From positions 34,539,326 through 34,603,325 of the forward strand of contig NC_091931.1 in assembly GCF_041260155.1 (NCBI RefSeq): DNA of 64,000 nt, in the 5' to 3' direction. The stretch comes from Ptychodera flava. Its lineage: Eukaryota > Hemichordata > Enteropneusta > Ptychoderidae. The position numbers were made by a program, and so were the translations under genes. The notes beneath the pieces were generated by a model that was not told the origin of the DNA, made no database searches, and worked only from the letters and a program-made list of their open reading frames with translations. Shown piece by piece: positions 12,701-24,871 of the stretch; the first letter of the stretch is position 1, and each line of letters starts with the position of its first letter.

Positions 12701-15700
12701 TCCTGATAACAACCACGATCATTCTCTACTTTCTGCTCTTCCGGTACTCTGTACACCCACTCCTTCGGCTGCACAGTTGGAACACTTATGATATGGTAGT
12801 TTTTTTTTGTGTGTGTTTCAGAATCTCAGAAACCCTGTTTAGTTTGGGGAGCAGTGACAACTCATGATAAACAGCAAGCACTGGTCATGGGTTAAAAGCC
12901 TATCAGCTACTGTTGAAATATTGACACGGTGGCGACCTCTGCAGACGAAAGTGTGTCCTTGTAAATGATATTAAATTTACTTTGTCTAGGATAGCTCCGT
13001 TCTATTCAGCTACCAAGCAGTTTTTGGATGCCAAAACAGCTGAGAAATCCAGGACTAAAGCTTCTTCAGAAAGACTAACCAATTAACCCTTTGAGCGCCA
13101 AAGTCAATTTTTGTGGCTTTTATAAGATACCCAAGTCAAATTTTTTTCAGATTTTTGCTAAAATTTCATTAAAAACTGCAGCCAATGAAATGTGACGTCC
13201 ATTTGATCCACAATTATCAAAAACATTACAGAAAAATTTATAAAAATTAGTAAAATGTTGCTCTTAAATTTTGGTGGGAAAAATTACAGCACTCAAAGGT
13301 ACAAATTTACCAATTGGTACCAATTTATGGTTTTGGAGTCAAAAGCTCCACTAGCAAAGATCAACAGAAAGAAAACAAAGCTATAATACATGCATACTTG
13401 AATACATGCACGTCACTCATGTAGCCTTTTGTCTAAATTGAATGCAACATTTAATTAAGTCTAAATCCGGTCTCCTTTTGATTTCTTACCCTCACTTAAA
13501 CTGACACATTTGAAGAATGGGGGTTTCACCACTTCCCCCATTTTTCACAATGTGTCCACACTAGACTCTCATACCATTCAGCTTCTTCACTAAGAACAAG
13601 ACCGGCCACATCAACACGAACACAATGACATCAAAACTAAGTTTCACTTAATGTTTCTTTTACCCTTCCAAAATTGTTCTGCAATTATTCATTATTTCCC
13701 CCAAATCATAGTTGAGAGATACGCTCCATACCATCAACAGCTTCCATAAAAGTTTGTTGATTTGGTTCACGTGTTGTAGTAATGCGTCTACGCTTTCAAA
13801 AAGTTTGTTTACAAAAGTTTTGGGTTCGTTTTAGCAAACACACACTCATGAAACACATTGATAACCTTGGAAAAGCCTCTTACTTTTCACTTCAAAATGC
13901 ATCAAACGAACAAACTTACATGAGCTGATTCAACTTTAGCAAGCAAATTATGCACAAACATAGTTATTATCATTCTGTATGTCTCATTTCCTAAACAAGA
14001 GCACTTTTATGACTTGTGTTTCGTCTAAACAAAATACACAAGCAGATACAGAAATGTACAAAAATATTCCTGTGCCGTAAAAGTTAAACTATCATTTTAT
14101 GTCAAATATAATTTTCTTTGTAATGAATAGCTCTCTTTCCTTTTCTAAACAAATGCATTGACAGGTATGGCATAGAATAGAAAATATCAAATCATTTTGT
14201 GTTATCAAATCGTGGTTAGATCTTTCAACTCGTTGTAAACATTTACTTTAATCAACACAGAATTATCACAATTCTGCAAAACTGAACTTGGATACATGTA
14301 TATGTTGATGAGTAACCTAAACATATCTTGGCAAATCCATCAATGTGCCACACTAATAACTCCATTCAGACACCACTGTTATGGTGTACCTTGGAAGAAA
14401 TCTATCTTCAATTTCAAGTGGATGAAATGGAAAAACTTTTACATTTGTGAACCGAGAACATACATAATGGGAGATCATTTGTTTGTAGCTACTTGTAACA
14501 CTTGCTTATAAACCATTTGTCCATTCTGTTAACTCTTTGAGCACCAACGTCAATTTTTGTAGCCTTTATAAAATATACTCTAGTCAATTTTTCTCAGATT
14601 TTTGCCAAAATTTTGATGAACAAGTCATTGTCAATGACATAGTCCCCACTTGTAAAAGGAGTATTAGTCTTGATGGGGCAGGGAAATGTGGTCATTAAAA
14701 AGTATCGCTGGAGTGTATAAGTTCACATCTATGGGCACATAGGTTTATGTCATTTTTCCCAATTTATAAAACAAGAGGCATGTCTAAGTTATGGTTCTAA
14801 ATCGGGAAAAAAGATCAGACCTCTAGCTGTGTTGGCCAGCCAAGAAATACATATGTGCATAATAAATGAGGTACGAGATGTGAAATCTGAAGGTCTAATA
14901 TCCTATCAAAATTGAAGCTTATAGAACTTGTGGTTACTGAGTTATGCATATATATGTATAATCAAGGTCTAAGGTCATCAAGGTCACGTGACATTTTGAA
15001 AAAAAATTGTATTGCTAAGTTATCCCTATATACCAAAAATCAGACCTCTAGCTCTATTGGCTCGCTCAAAATTAGATATGCGCATAATTGATGAGGTTCA
15101 ATATGTGGCGTCATAAGGTGTCTCATCATACCATATATGAAAGGTTTGGCACTTGTGGTTACTGAGTTGTGGACAAATATGTATATTTGAGGTCCAAGAT
15201 CACCGAGGTCACGTGACATTTTGTTAAAAAAATTGTATTGCAAAGTTATCCCTATATACCAAAAATCAGACCTTTAGCTCGATTGGCTTGCTCAAAATTA
15301 GATATGTGCATAATGAATGAGGTACAATATGTGGCGTCATAAGCTGTCCCATCATACCATACAATAAGAAGGGTGTAGCACTTGTGGTTACTGAGCTATG
15401 GACAAATATGTATATTTGAGGTCAAAGGTCACCAAGGTCATGTGACATTTTGTCAAAAAAATTGTATTGCTAAATCATCCCTATATACCAAAATCAGACC
15501 TCTAGCTCGATTGGCTTGCTCAAAATTAGATATGTGCATAATTAATGAGGTAAAATATGTGGCGTCATAAGCTGTCCCATCATACCATATATGAAGGGTG
15601 TAGCACTTGTGGTTACTGAGTTATGGACAAATATATATATTTGAGGTCAAAGGTCACCAAGGTCACGTGACATTTTGTCAAAATATCTGAGACATCTGCG

Positions 15701-18241
15701 TGAACGGATGGACTCACGGACGGACTATAAGCCCCCTGGACTTCATCCATGGGGACTAAAAACTGTGTCACTGGTCTGCCTTATACATGGGAGTCTATGG
15801 AGACTGCCTTATACATAGGAGTCTATGGAGATGAAAACTAAAAAAAGTCCTCTAACACGGCCAAATTTGATCGCATTGTGAAACAAATCGACGTGCATCT
15901 GTATGGGGTAGGGTACTATCCTTGTGCAAAGTTTGAAAGAAATTGACCTGGGCATGTCTGAGATATCTGCGTGAACGGACGGACGGACGCACGCACACAC
16001 GGACGGACATGACCAAACCTATAAGTCCCCCCGGACGGTGTCCGTGGGACTAACAAGTCATCGTTGATGACACAGTCCCCGCTTGTCCATTTTGTTATAA
16101 TCTTTGGTGTCTAGGTAGCTGTGGTCTAGGTAGCTGTGGAATGACATTGATGCAACGGGTGCATCAGGCCTGTGACTAGCATAATAAAGTATTCTGAGGA
16201 ACGTTCAGTAAATGACTCATCTCTGCCGGTAATGACCACTGAAGGAACTTTTGATTACATCACACACAACAATGCCCTCACTGCCTCTAGTTGTCATGAC
16301 GGCACATACTATACACATGGTTTGGGATGGGGTATGTTGTTGTAATCAGCCATTTCGGATCATATTATAATGAAACAAATTAATGTGCACAAGAATGCAG
16401 CCATAGTATTTTATCTTCATATCACGTTTGAACAAAATCAGTCCATCGAGGGACAGTGACCTATGTTTTTGTTTCAAAGACATAAAAAAATCACACCAAA
16501 ATTGAAATCAAATGGCTGTCTATTGACCACATGGATCATAGGACAAAATTAGTAGACATGCATATGTATGCTATAGTACTTTATCATTGTACCAAGTCTC
16601 AACAACATTGGTTAAGGAATATTGCAAATGATTAAGTCTCAAAGACATGAAAAAATCCAAAATGACCACCTGGCAGCGATATTGGAAAAAAATGACAATC
16701 TGGCAGCCATATTGGAACATGTCACAAAGTAAATTGACATGTACATGTATGCCATAGTGCTTGATCTTTGTGCCAAGTTTGGACAAAATGGGTGTAATGA
16801 CCTTTGAATTACGCTTCAAAGACATGCAAAATTCCAACAAAATGGCAGTTCTGCAGCCATACTGGATCCTATCGCAAGGTTAATTGATACATGCATATGT
16901 ATGCCATAGTGCTTTGCCTTTGTGCCAAGTTTGAACAAAATCGGTTCAAGGATGTTTGAGTTATGGTTCAAAGACATGAAAAAATCGCAAAAAAATGGCC
17001 GCCTGTCGGCCATATTGGATCATATCACGAAATAAATTGGTGTTCATATGAAGGCATAATGTTTTGCTTTTGTAACAAATTTGAACAGAATCGGTTCAAG
17101 GATGTTTGAGTTATGGTTCAAAGACATGAAAAAATCGCAAAAAAATGGCCGCCTGTCGGCCATATTGGATCATATCACAAAATAAATTGGTGTTCATATG
17201 AAGGGCATAATGTTTGCTTTTGTGCCAAATTTGAACAGAATCGGTTCAAGGATGTCTGAGTTATGGTTCAAAGACATGAAAAATCGCAACAAAATGGCCG
17301 CCTCACGCCCATATTGGATCGTATCACAATATAATTTGACATGCATATGCAGGCCATAGTGTTATGCCTTTGTGCCAAGTTTGAACAGAATCGGTTCAAG
17401 GATGTTTGAGTTATGGTTCAAAGACACGAAAAATTGCAAACAAAATGGCTGCCTCGCGGCCATATTGGATCGTATCGCAAAATAATTTGACATGCATATG
17501 TAGGCCATAGTGTTATGCCTTTGTGCCAAGTTTGAACAGAATCTGTTCAAGGATGTCTGAGTTATGGTCCAAAGACATGAAAAATCGCAACAAAATGGCC
17601 ACCTTGCAGCCATATTGAATCGTATCGCAAAATAAATCGATGTGCATCTGTAGGTCATAGTGCTATGCCTTTGTGCCAAGTTTGAACATAATTGGTTCAG
17701 CAGTGTCTGAGAAACTGTTGATGACAGACCGACGGACGGACGGACGGGACCCAATCTATAAGTCCCCGCCGGACTTCGTCCGCGGGGACTAAAAACTGTA
17801 GCTGATGAAGTATGATGTCCATTTGGTCTGAAATTATCAAAATTTTAGAAAAATTCATAAAAATTGGTAAGATATGGTGGGAAAAATTACAGCATTCAAA
17901 GGGTTATTAAACTAAGATAGCCAGGATGGACTTCTGCCTGTCTAAATATTCCACAATCTTGTGTTCTGAATCATGTACAGAACCAATGTCAAAGAACAAA
18001 TGCAACTCCATCATGATATAAAATACCCTGAACTCACAACTATCCTTTCTTAATGATGATGCAAGCTTTCAACACGCTGAAATTGGAGACATATGTGAAC
18101 CAAGAACCAGTGACCTTTCACCTCATAACTTAATGTTACTCACCCTGCAACAAGTCTGTCTTGAACGCCATAATTCCCTTGGGCGGGGGCGATAGACGTC
18201 TCTCCCTTTCTCTCAGCAAAGATGGATGGATAACCAAGACT
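6696..18241 (-). CDS. POMP: Proteasome maturation protein (POMP), gene span from last to first recognised coding exon
   Basis: POMP (Ump1 in yeast) is the chaperone that assembles 20S proteasome halves and is then degraded as the first substrate. Recognised exons on the minus strand are 18241-18144, 10510-10450, 9796-9695, 7473-7382 and 6763-6696; phases fit at each junction. Matching family motifs include AHPLEYSEK, LRNTQGIYAPLRLQME, RLPCLPSSNISLDIL, FEDVLN and SEVMGD. From the first recognised residue to SEK the spacing equals human POMP if only a methionine is missing, so exon 1 is probably very short (candidate at 27087-27089). The model comes to 140 residues; human has 141. There is a one-base frameshift in the 7473-7382 exon: as written, translation stops after the ILTGGG residues and loses the C-terminal quarter. 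The next exon continues perfectly in the other frame, so a sequencing or assembly error, or an allele, is more likely than an old pseudogene. The gene lies head-to-head with the receptor kinase gene. Confidence 0.88.
6764..7381 (-). other. POMP intron before the last exon
   Basis: A 618-base intron with GT at 7381-7380 and AG at 6765-6764. Short overlapping open frames here carry no recognisable domain. Confidence 0.6.
7382..7473 (-). CDS. POMP: POMP penultimate exon with apparent +1 frameshift
   Basis: In the frame set by the previous exon it reads IQRLPCLPSSNISLDILTGG and then meets TAA at 7410-7408. One frame over, the same exon continues as NIEFEDVLN, the conserved family sequence that follows this position. 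A single extra base in the GGCGGATAAC stretch (plus-strand 7408-7416) explains both. With one base removed the exon ends in phase 1, exactly what the last exon needs. Confidence 0.8.
8519..9270 (+). repeat. 150-bp tandem core repeats of element A1
   Basis: Five consecutive anchors (at 8519, 8671, 8821, 8971 and 9121) are spaced 152, 150, 150 and 150 bases. Each unit contains AAAATGGCCGCC and GCCCATATTGGA-like segments. Because 150 is a multiple of three, the array gives a spurious 186-codon open frame on the minus strand. Confidence 0.85.
9288..9365 (+). repeat. (GACG)n microsatellite in element A1
   Basis: An almost pure tetranucleotide run with a few substitutions, at the fixed position between core repeats and 3' hairpin. 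Copy A2 has a much shorter run at 17730-17748. Confidence 0.9.
9695..9796 (-). CDS. POMP: POMP core exon
   Basis: Acceptor CCTCTTTTCAG, donor CAG|GTATTG, 34 codons, phase 0 at both ends. It encodes FHQNEEVREMSMLRN followed by TQGIYAPLRLQMERNAVKQ, matching the most conserved part of POMP (LRNIQGLFAPLKLQME in vertebrates). Confidence 0.92.
9797..10449 (-). other. POMP intron between the SEKH and FHQN exons
   Basis: A 653-base AT-rich intron. I see no repeat or other gene in it. Confidence 0.6.
10450..10510 (-). CDS. POMP: POMP exon encoding the HPLEYSEK motif
   Basis: Acceptor CCCTTTCTCAG, donor CAT|GTAAGT, 61 bases. With two bases carried from the previous exon it reads GPSQARDELSS then AHPLEYSEKH, matching the vertebrate SHPLELSEKN segment. 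It leaves in phase 0. Confidence 0.88.
10632..10857 (+). mobile_element. TTAA-flanked MITE, copy 1 (piggyBac/Kolobok-like)
   Basis: Ends TTAACCCTTCGAGCGC and GGCACTCAAAGGGTTAA form terminal inverted repeats; TTAA at both edges is the expected target duplication of piggyBac- or Kolobok-type elements. No coding capacity. It lies in a POMP intron. It is in the opposite orientation to the copies at 13083 and 14529. Confidence 0.65.
10858..13082. other. POMP intron, no gene seen
   Basis: AT-rich intronic DNA between two MITE copies. Several open frames of 60-112 codons occur on both strands but have no domain, no splice context and no family match that I recognise. Confidence 0.5.
13083..13300 (+). 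mobile_element. TTAA MITE, copy 2 (degenerate right end)
   Basis: It begins TTAACCCTTTGAGCGC and ends GCACTCAAAGG without the closing TTAA. Interior segments (TTTTTGGCAAAAAT-like, ATTACAGCACTC) match the copies at 10632 and 14529. Confidence 0.6.
14621..15757 (+). mobile_element. Pearl-like element B
   Basis: The left end CAAGTCATTGTCAATGACA with AGTCCCCAC and the right end GGGGACTAA match the A elements. The core is different: units of about 230 bp carrying TTGTATTGCTAAGTTATCC, CAGACCTCTAGCTC and AGGTCACGTGACATTTTG. Confidence 0.65.
14998..15690 (+). repeat. About 230-bp tandem repeats inside element B
   Basis: The anchor ttgtattgc recurs near 15007, 15235 and 15465, about 230 bases apart. 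Units share the GACCTCTAGCTCGATTGGC and TGTGGCGTCATAAG segments. Confidence 0.8.
15765..16051 (+). mobile_element. Pearl-like element C (short)
   Basis: It holds a duplicated CCTTATACATGGGAGTCTAT segment, one core-like unit, a GACG/CACA microsatellite and a right-end hairpin closing GTGGGACTAA. Its first segment is shared with the element at 24296. Confidence 0.55.
16053..17791 (+). mobile_element. Pearl-like element copy A2
   Basis: Nearly the whole of A1 (7600-9408) is repeated here in the same orientation and order, with small indels and a shortened (GACG)n run. The terminal hairpin is at 17761-17790. It directly abuts element C on its left, head to tail. Confidence 0.75.
18144..18241 (-). 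CDS. POMP: POMP N-terminal exon
   Basis: Acceptor TTTTTTTTTCAG at 18242, donor GCAGG|GTGAGT. It encodes SLGYPSIFAERKGE and continues to QDRLVAG, leaving in phase 2, which the HPLEYSEK exon needs. This N-terminal part is weakly conserved in POMP, but its length fits exactly and the frame is open throughout. Confidence 0.7.
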
Positions 18242-21200
18242 CTGAAAAAAAAAGACAACAACGAGAATAATTAGAGACCACAACAAGGATGTTGTGAAGG
18301 CCTCATTGAGATAACTTTCTCACACTTCACTATCTGCAAATTGTGCAGTCTTCTGGAAAATCACTAATTGAAGCCACAGATAAGATAACAATGGATGTCA
18401 AGATGGGTTCTGAATGTCACAACATGTCCACACTTGAGCTATATCCAGGCACAAGTTGCCATAAAACTGAAGTCTCCTCCTTCACCTATCCCCTCCCCCT
18501 CCCCTCCACAATGTCCACTTGTACAACTAAGACCTAAAAAACATTAAGGACATTGAGGCAGCAACAGAAAAGTTTATCGAGAGTCCATCATGGCCAAAGT
18601 TATTTATCATGCATGAGTTACGACAAAAAATAATCACTGAAGATCATCAATAAACAAGAATCCTCTTGAATTGAAAACAAAATTTATGAACATTGTAAAG
18701 TCTCACCAAAACAATTTTCAAACATGTACATTTTAATTTCAAATCAATATTCAGTACAAAAACTTGAAAACTAATTCAGAATGCATAATTCTGGCAAAGC
18801 CACTCTTTCCTTCTCTATCTATGAAGTATGGACATATCACAAGGGGGTAACAAATGGTGGTCCTGTTTGTTGCTTGCCAAGGCAAACGCACTGATACTAA
18901 ATCTTGTACTATAAGAAAGGAAAAATCCAACAAAACGTATAATTCACACTTGGTACATGCATGCAACTATAAATTTTGCTCTGCAAGTGGTCACAATACA
19001 GTATAAATAAGTTTTCCAACGAAAACAAGAAAGTTGCCCGATGTCAAAACGGACAGCCTTTGTAATTTAAATCGAAAAGACCCATTGACACTGCTCAGTC
19101 CATTAGATATATATGTAACCCTTGCAAGACCTTCGGCCATTATCTACTATCAGGGTTGACCCCACGCCATTAGCTCTTTTGAAGACTTGCTCTGATCGAC
19201 AGGTCAATGCACTGCAAGTGTTGGTTGGACATTGGCTTGTGCTTGTTGGCTGATCACGTTTGAGCAACTTCATAAGTTTTGGAAATTCAACAGGGCTGAA
19301 GTTACTTGAGGTTGTGGCTGAATTGTTTGTGACGTACATTTGTCGTCGTCGTAATTAAGTTTGTTACGATGACAAGCAGTGATAAAGCAGTTTTCAAAGA
19401 AAGAAAATACGAGTGCTCATATTACATTTGATGAGGTTATGCAGAGCATAGGGTTAGGGGGAGGTTTGTATTCTTACTGAGTGACTGTATTTACGTATGT
19501 GCCTACGCTGAGGCATGATTTTCAGTGATATTCTGAAATGCATTATTAAAGTTATGGTATTGCATGGTACATGTATCATTCACCTTGCAGCTCAAAGAGT
19601 ACCTGGGAACAAACTTGCTTTGCCATTTCAAACATGACGTTAGATTCACTACCAGCGGTTTAGATAACCCTAGCTATACGAGAAGCCATCCTCATGACAA
19701 CGATCATATCTTTGCTGTCTCAAATGAAAATCTGCAAAACGTTATGATTTTCAGTTAGGCCTTGTTCTTTTGGTTTCAATGTGGTCAGCCCGTTTGTGCT
19801 ATGGCCTACAAACATCAATCAGAGACTGTTAGATAACCTCTGGCTAAGACCTTTCACTTCAAGGCAGTCTTGCATGAGAAATCTTTAAATCTCATTGTAA
19901 TGACATGAAAAAACAGGTTAACCACCCCTGCCTTCTCTATGCTACCACACAATTTGGAGGTTTAACCTTGAAGTCAGAGGGAGTGATGAGGACAGAACAT
20001 GGCAACAGCTGACAAGCTTGGCAGGATGCCAGACCAGGGTAAATCGGACGCACGTTGCTCACAGCATCGTTTACTGTCCGTACACACCATACTGTGTGGT
20101 TTACTGTCTGCCGACACCACACTATGCACACATGTTGAAAGTTGTGCATGGCAAGCATATTATTAGTTTTCAGCTTTACTGGATATATGTCTGTGTATGC
20201 TAGGTCTCAAAGTTAATGCATGTTTCCCATCCTCTACCCTGCAATGTGTTGGTCAGATATTTGGCACAACTGAATTTTAAGAACTTCAGAGGTTACTCTT
20301 TCAAATACACAATATTATATGAAAGTGAGACATATATGTACATGACCTTTGGAAATTCCACACTTTACGCACAATAAGGTTTATAGACAACTGCTTTACA
20401 GGATTTTCAGTTTTACATGTGAGAAATTTAAAGTGTACTCAGAGGAAAACAGCTGTCTGACATTAGTTGCACGTTTACTCAAATGCTTTCAAAAAGCATG
20501 TTTTCTGTTTCAGAACAATTATACTTATATACAGCATCACTTTCACTATTGTATGTTGGAGAAGGTAGTGGATAGCTTGTACCCTTATCAGTGTGAACAC
20601 CTTCTTATTGGACAGGAAATTGAAACCACAATTGGCACATGTCTCTTAAAAGGAGGGAGGTGGTCTTGTCTGCAGCTGTGCATATGGGACCCATATAAAG
20701 GTTCTGTTGCTATACACAACATATCCTGACACCCCAAGTGCACATCCAAAGTTTTACAATGGTGGCTGTATCCAAACTAGTGGACGTGGCTGAAACAGCT
20801 TCAAACGAACCAAGCCACGCAACCAAAGTTTATTTGGCAAAGTCTTATGGCGATTGGAAAGCTAAAAAGATGGTGAACTTGGACCAGATGTCAAATGCTA
20901 AAGTTGCTTCACATTTCCTCAACATTCATTACTGGAAAGAGGAACTTTTTCAATAAGAAAGTCGCATAGCTGAAAACGGGACAGCCTTCTCCCTTGAAAA
21001 AAAAACAAAACTCCATAGACCTTACTGGATGTAACAAAATCCTACATATTCTCACAGCATTGAGAAAGTAAAATTTCTCCTATATGAGCACCACCTCCAA
21101 ATCAAGGTAACTGGATTGAGATTTTTTTCCTGTGATCAAATATGCTAGATAATGTGTACTTAGTGCCAATATCGACACGGCTTAAGTTTGATTGTCTAAA

Positions 21201-23425
21201 ATCACACCATGATACTTGATATTTGAATGTAAATACATTTGACCTTACAGTAATGTGTCATGGTCATTCAAGTAGTCACTTGACAAAGGATATCCATGGC
21301 AGGATAGTTTCTGACTTGAATGATAAAACTTACACATCGCCCACTTCCCCAATTTTTGGAAAATATAAACAAACATATCCTGACAAAATATAGCAAACAA
21401 CTGTATACTGGTCACAGAGCATCTTGTGCAATTCTGAGAAGGGCGGTAGAGGGAATTTTTGGTATTAGAATTGATAGTTTAAGACTGCTGAGAAAATATA
21501 TAAAAGTAATTCTTAAAAAATGTTCCCAAAACTGCAGTGGTAATGAGAGTGGCAAACTTTTTAGAAAATCATTCACAGATGCCCTAATATGTAATGTCCT
21601 AATCACTGAATGATGGCCAACAATGCTACAGCTATGGCTACATTGCACTTGGCTGTTGCAGGTATCCTTTGTCACCTGTCTCACAGTGTGTCCAGTTGCA
21701 GTGACACACTGTACATAATGTACTTTCAGCTGGTTTTCTATCTATTCTGTGAGGAAATGCCAGTAGGATGGAACCCTACTGCATTTTTCCAGAGGAGCAA
21801 ACCAAGCATGCACAGAAGCTTTGAGATAGTAGACAGGGCTCAAAATTAACAGCAGTCCCTGGCCTCAGAATAACTAAACCTTGCATTGGGACAACTAATT
21901 TTTGCAAATGGCCATACCATGGGACAACCACTTATTCACATATATCATGGAAAGAAACAGTATACAGTACAACAGGGCATTATGGCTCCAAGCTTGCTTT
22001 TAGACTTTTCCAAATAATGTCAATGATCATGTTTTAATAACCTGGTAAAATGTGAACAGTAATGATCAATTACTCATCAGCTGTCATTTCTTCATGCACA
22101 GTCCATCCTGCTAAATCTTCTTTGTCCATTACGGATGATAAAAAAGATTGGATTCATGATGATAAAAATACAGGATATGGAGTATAATGTATGTTTTAAT
22201 CTAACGTTTATTTGTTCGTTTTACACCATTTGATTAGCCCCCATAAAAAATTTGAAATTTTGCAGTAAAGATTTATGCAACTTTTTGGTTTGAAATTGCT
22301 TTCACACGCTTTTTTTTGAGTCGCCTAGCCAACTGGATGAAAATTAAACCACATGTACATGACAGATGATGTTAGAGTATGATATTCATTTGCTTGTCAG
22401 ATTTTAAGAATAGTAATCATGCAATTTAATATTAGTCATATGCCTGAGGTACATTTGGACAACCAAATGTTTTCTTGAGACTACATATTTTCCGAACTGG
22501 TTATCCACTTTGAATATCATGTGAAAAAAATTAATTTAAAGCCCTGGTAGACCTTGAAGGCTTAAAACACATTGCTAAGTTGCAGGCTAGAGGTTACAGG
22601 GCAACTCACGCACTACAATCACAAGTATATATACTAAACCTATAACACACCTATACCATACATGTATCTATGACAGGGAACAGAAAGACATGACAATGTA
22701 CAGCAATAATTTTGATCTATGTATAAAGTATCTAAGTTATGATTCTTGATGATATGATTGGTGTGTATTTACGCATTTCTGGGGACATCAAAAAGACTCC
22801 CTAAGTTTGTTTGGATTTTTTACTACAAGTTTTGAGATGTTGCTCATGTATTGCAAGGATGTAACATCTTTAGTGACTACTTTCAGCAAATAACATTCCT
22901 CCCATCAAATTGATCTAAATTTCTAAAACTTTCTATTCGGAGGTATTGTCATTCAGAAGCATATTCTTTGTTATCCTTGCTTGATGGTTAACAGAAACTC
23001 ACGTCCCTTCTTACAACTGCGTATAAATCTTTACACATTTATGTTTTGTAAGCTCATAATCTACAGACTGCTTTGTCGTCGTATGCAAGGTGGAAAAAGT
23101 TGTAGTTTGGTAGGGAGGAATGACAAATATGCCATCAAACCATTTTACTAGTACTGCTAGTACTCATCTAAATACTACAGTTGGTTCTACATCATAGTAC
23201 ATGTACTACCTGCAAAGTAAAACACATTGTCATTGATCAAAGAGGTCAGTCTCTCTAAGCTACTGACTTTTCCTCACTACAGTGTGAAACATACATTTCA
23301 ACAAATAATTTTTGCATTTTACAACACAGTTTGTGGTTCTGTCGCTCAGCCTGTTGCTGTCAACAACTTCTTTGTACTTAAGTTTCAGTGCCTTCATCTT
23401 GCGGTGGCACTGATCAGCTATCTGT

Positions 23426-23520
23426 TTAAACCCTTTCAACCACCATGGTTTGTCCCAAATCCATTGTTTCTATGGTAAAGTTGGACCTGTATACAGGGAA
23501 CTGGGGGTGAAAGGGTTTTA
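23426..23520. repeat. Short inverted-repeat element (ACCCTTTCA family)
   Basis: TTAA, then ACCCTTTCAACC, and at the other end GGGGTGAAAGGGT followed by TTTTAA. The interior CCATGGT and CTGTATACAGGGAACT segments recur at 38440-38604 and 50090-50170, so this is a small family. Confidence 0.5.
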
Positions 23521-24295
23521 AACCCTTTTGTAGAGCTCTTTCAGCAATTTCTTTTTTGTAAACAAGGCTGTCTCTACATGTTCCATTCAGCATTCTCTGT
23601 ATAGTTTCGTCCGCCAAGACTGAGATAAGCAGACTGATCTCATTGTCAGATCAATTATTGCCACGAGATGTAGCGCTCTGTTCATTCAGTAACTATGACA
23701 AAAGGAAATTGAATTGAATGTTGTGTTGTCTTTGTTTGTTGTATGTTACAAATACCTGTGAATGTGTTTAAGACGGCTCTGAAGCAGCTCAGTCCGTCCA
23801 CACAGCGAGCTGCAGATTGAGTTAATCCCTACATCGGCTCAGGTCTGGTCAGCTGAACAGTCTCAAATTTGAAACGTTTCAGAACCACTTGGTAGCGTCC
23901 TCACGTAACTTTTTAAGACACAATTGGACCAGAGCCATTTCACAGGCATTTTAATGGCCTGTGTATGAACGGCACTACTGTCTCAAATTCTTGGCAAGAA
24001 GTTTCCAAATCACATGACAGAATTGGTTCAAATTGTCATGAAAATGAGGTACACTTGCCTGATTGTAAAAAGTCTTTATGTTTAAACACATTGCCTTTCT
24101 GGGCCGCACCTGATTATGAAAGTTTGAATTTCAATGTGTACCAAAGCATAGACAGTAGAGACTGCTGTCTATGATCAAAGCTTGTATTTTTGCAAAACAT
24201 ACACAGTAACACTGTTATATGTTGAAAGCACTATGAATCTACCATATTAAACAATATGAATACGATGAGAAACTAAATTTTTATTTTCGTGGCCT

Positions 24296-24871
24296 TATAC
24301 ATGGGAGTCTATGGAGATCTGCCGTATACATGGGAGTCTATGGACGTGTAAACTAAAAATATGCAAATTTCACCACGATTTGCCCAAATTGGGAAAGGTC
24401 ACTCCTATGCACTTCCATACCAAGTTTAAAATCAATCGGACTTGTGGTTTCAGAGCAGGAGATTTTTTGACCAAAAATGGGAGAAAATTACAAAAAAAAT
24501 TCATGAAAAATAGCAAGTCCAAGATACTGACCCAAGATGTGCACAATCATTCATGTCAGCCCAAAGTACTTACATGCTAATTTTTCATGTAATCTGCTCA
24601 GTGGTTATTGAGTTTTTTCAATTTGACTGTTTTTACATTTTTTCACTTAATTTGCATATTTTTGGCAATGACAACTTCATTTGAACAAAATCTCATCTAC
24701 ACCCATCATCCATGTAACACCAAATATCAAGATGAAATGTACAGCGGTTTTGGAGTTTTTGATGTTGACGGACAGACATACAGACATACAGACATACATA
24801 CATACAGACATTTTCCTAGCCTATAAGAATAGCTTCCATTGCCATATATACATATGACTATGGGAGCTAAA
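24296..24871 (+). mobile_element. Pearl-like element D
   Basis: It starts with two copies of a TACATGGGAGTCTATGGA segment shared with element C. It has a unique core, an (ACAGACAT)n microsatellite at about 24772-24808 and a right end closing in GGGAGCTAA. The layout is the same as in the other pearl-like copies. Confidence 0.5.

Larger units (their letters stand above)
14529..17906 (+). mobile_element. TTAA MITE, copy 3, split by a pearl-like cluster
   Basis: The left half (14529-14620) starts TTAACTCTTTGAGCAC; the right half (about 17792-17906) resumes with AAAAACTGTAG and ends GCATTCAAAGGGTTA. Together the halves rebuild the order seen in the 13083 copy. About 3.2 kb of pearl-like elements sits between them. 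Confidence 0.6.

Noticed and set aside
14296..14511. Open frame containing KWMKWKN, reminiscent of a homeodomain helix 3
   Set aside because: No WFQNRR motif and no preceding helices; there is no homeodomain. I found no ParaHox gene in the window.
17362..17754. 130-codon minus-strand open frame
   Set aside because: The same repeat artefact in the second pearl-like copy.
20349..20956. Adjacent plus-strand open frames of 126 and 72 codons
   Set aside because: No domain, no codon or splice evidence, and they lie in the probable POMP intron; expected by chance in this length of sequence.
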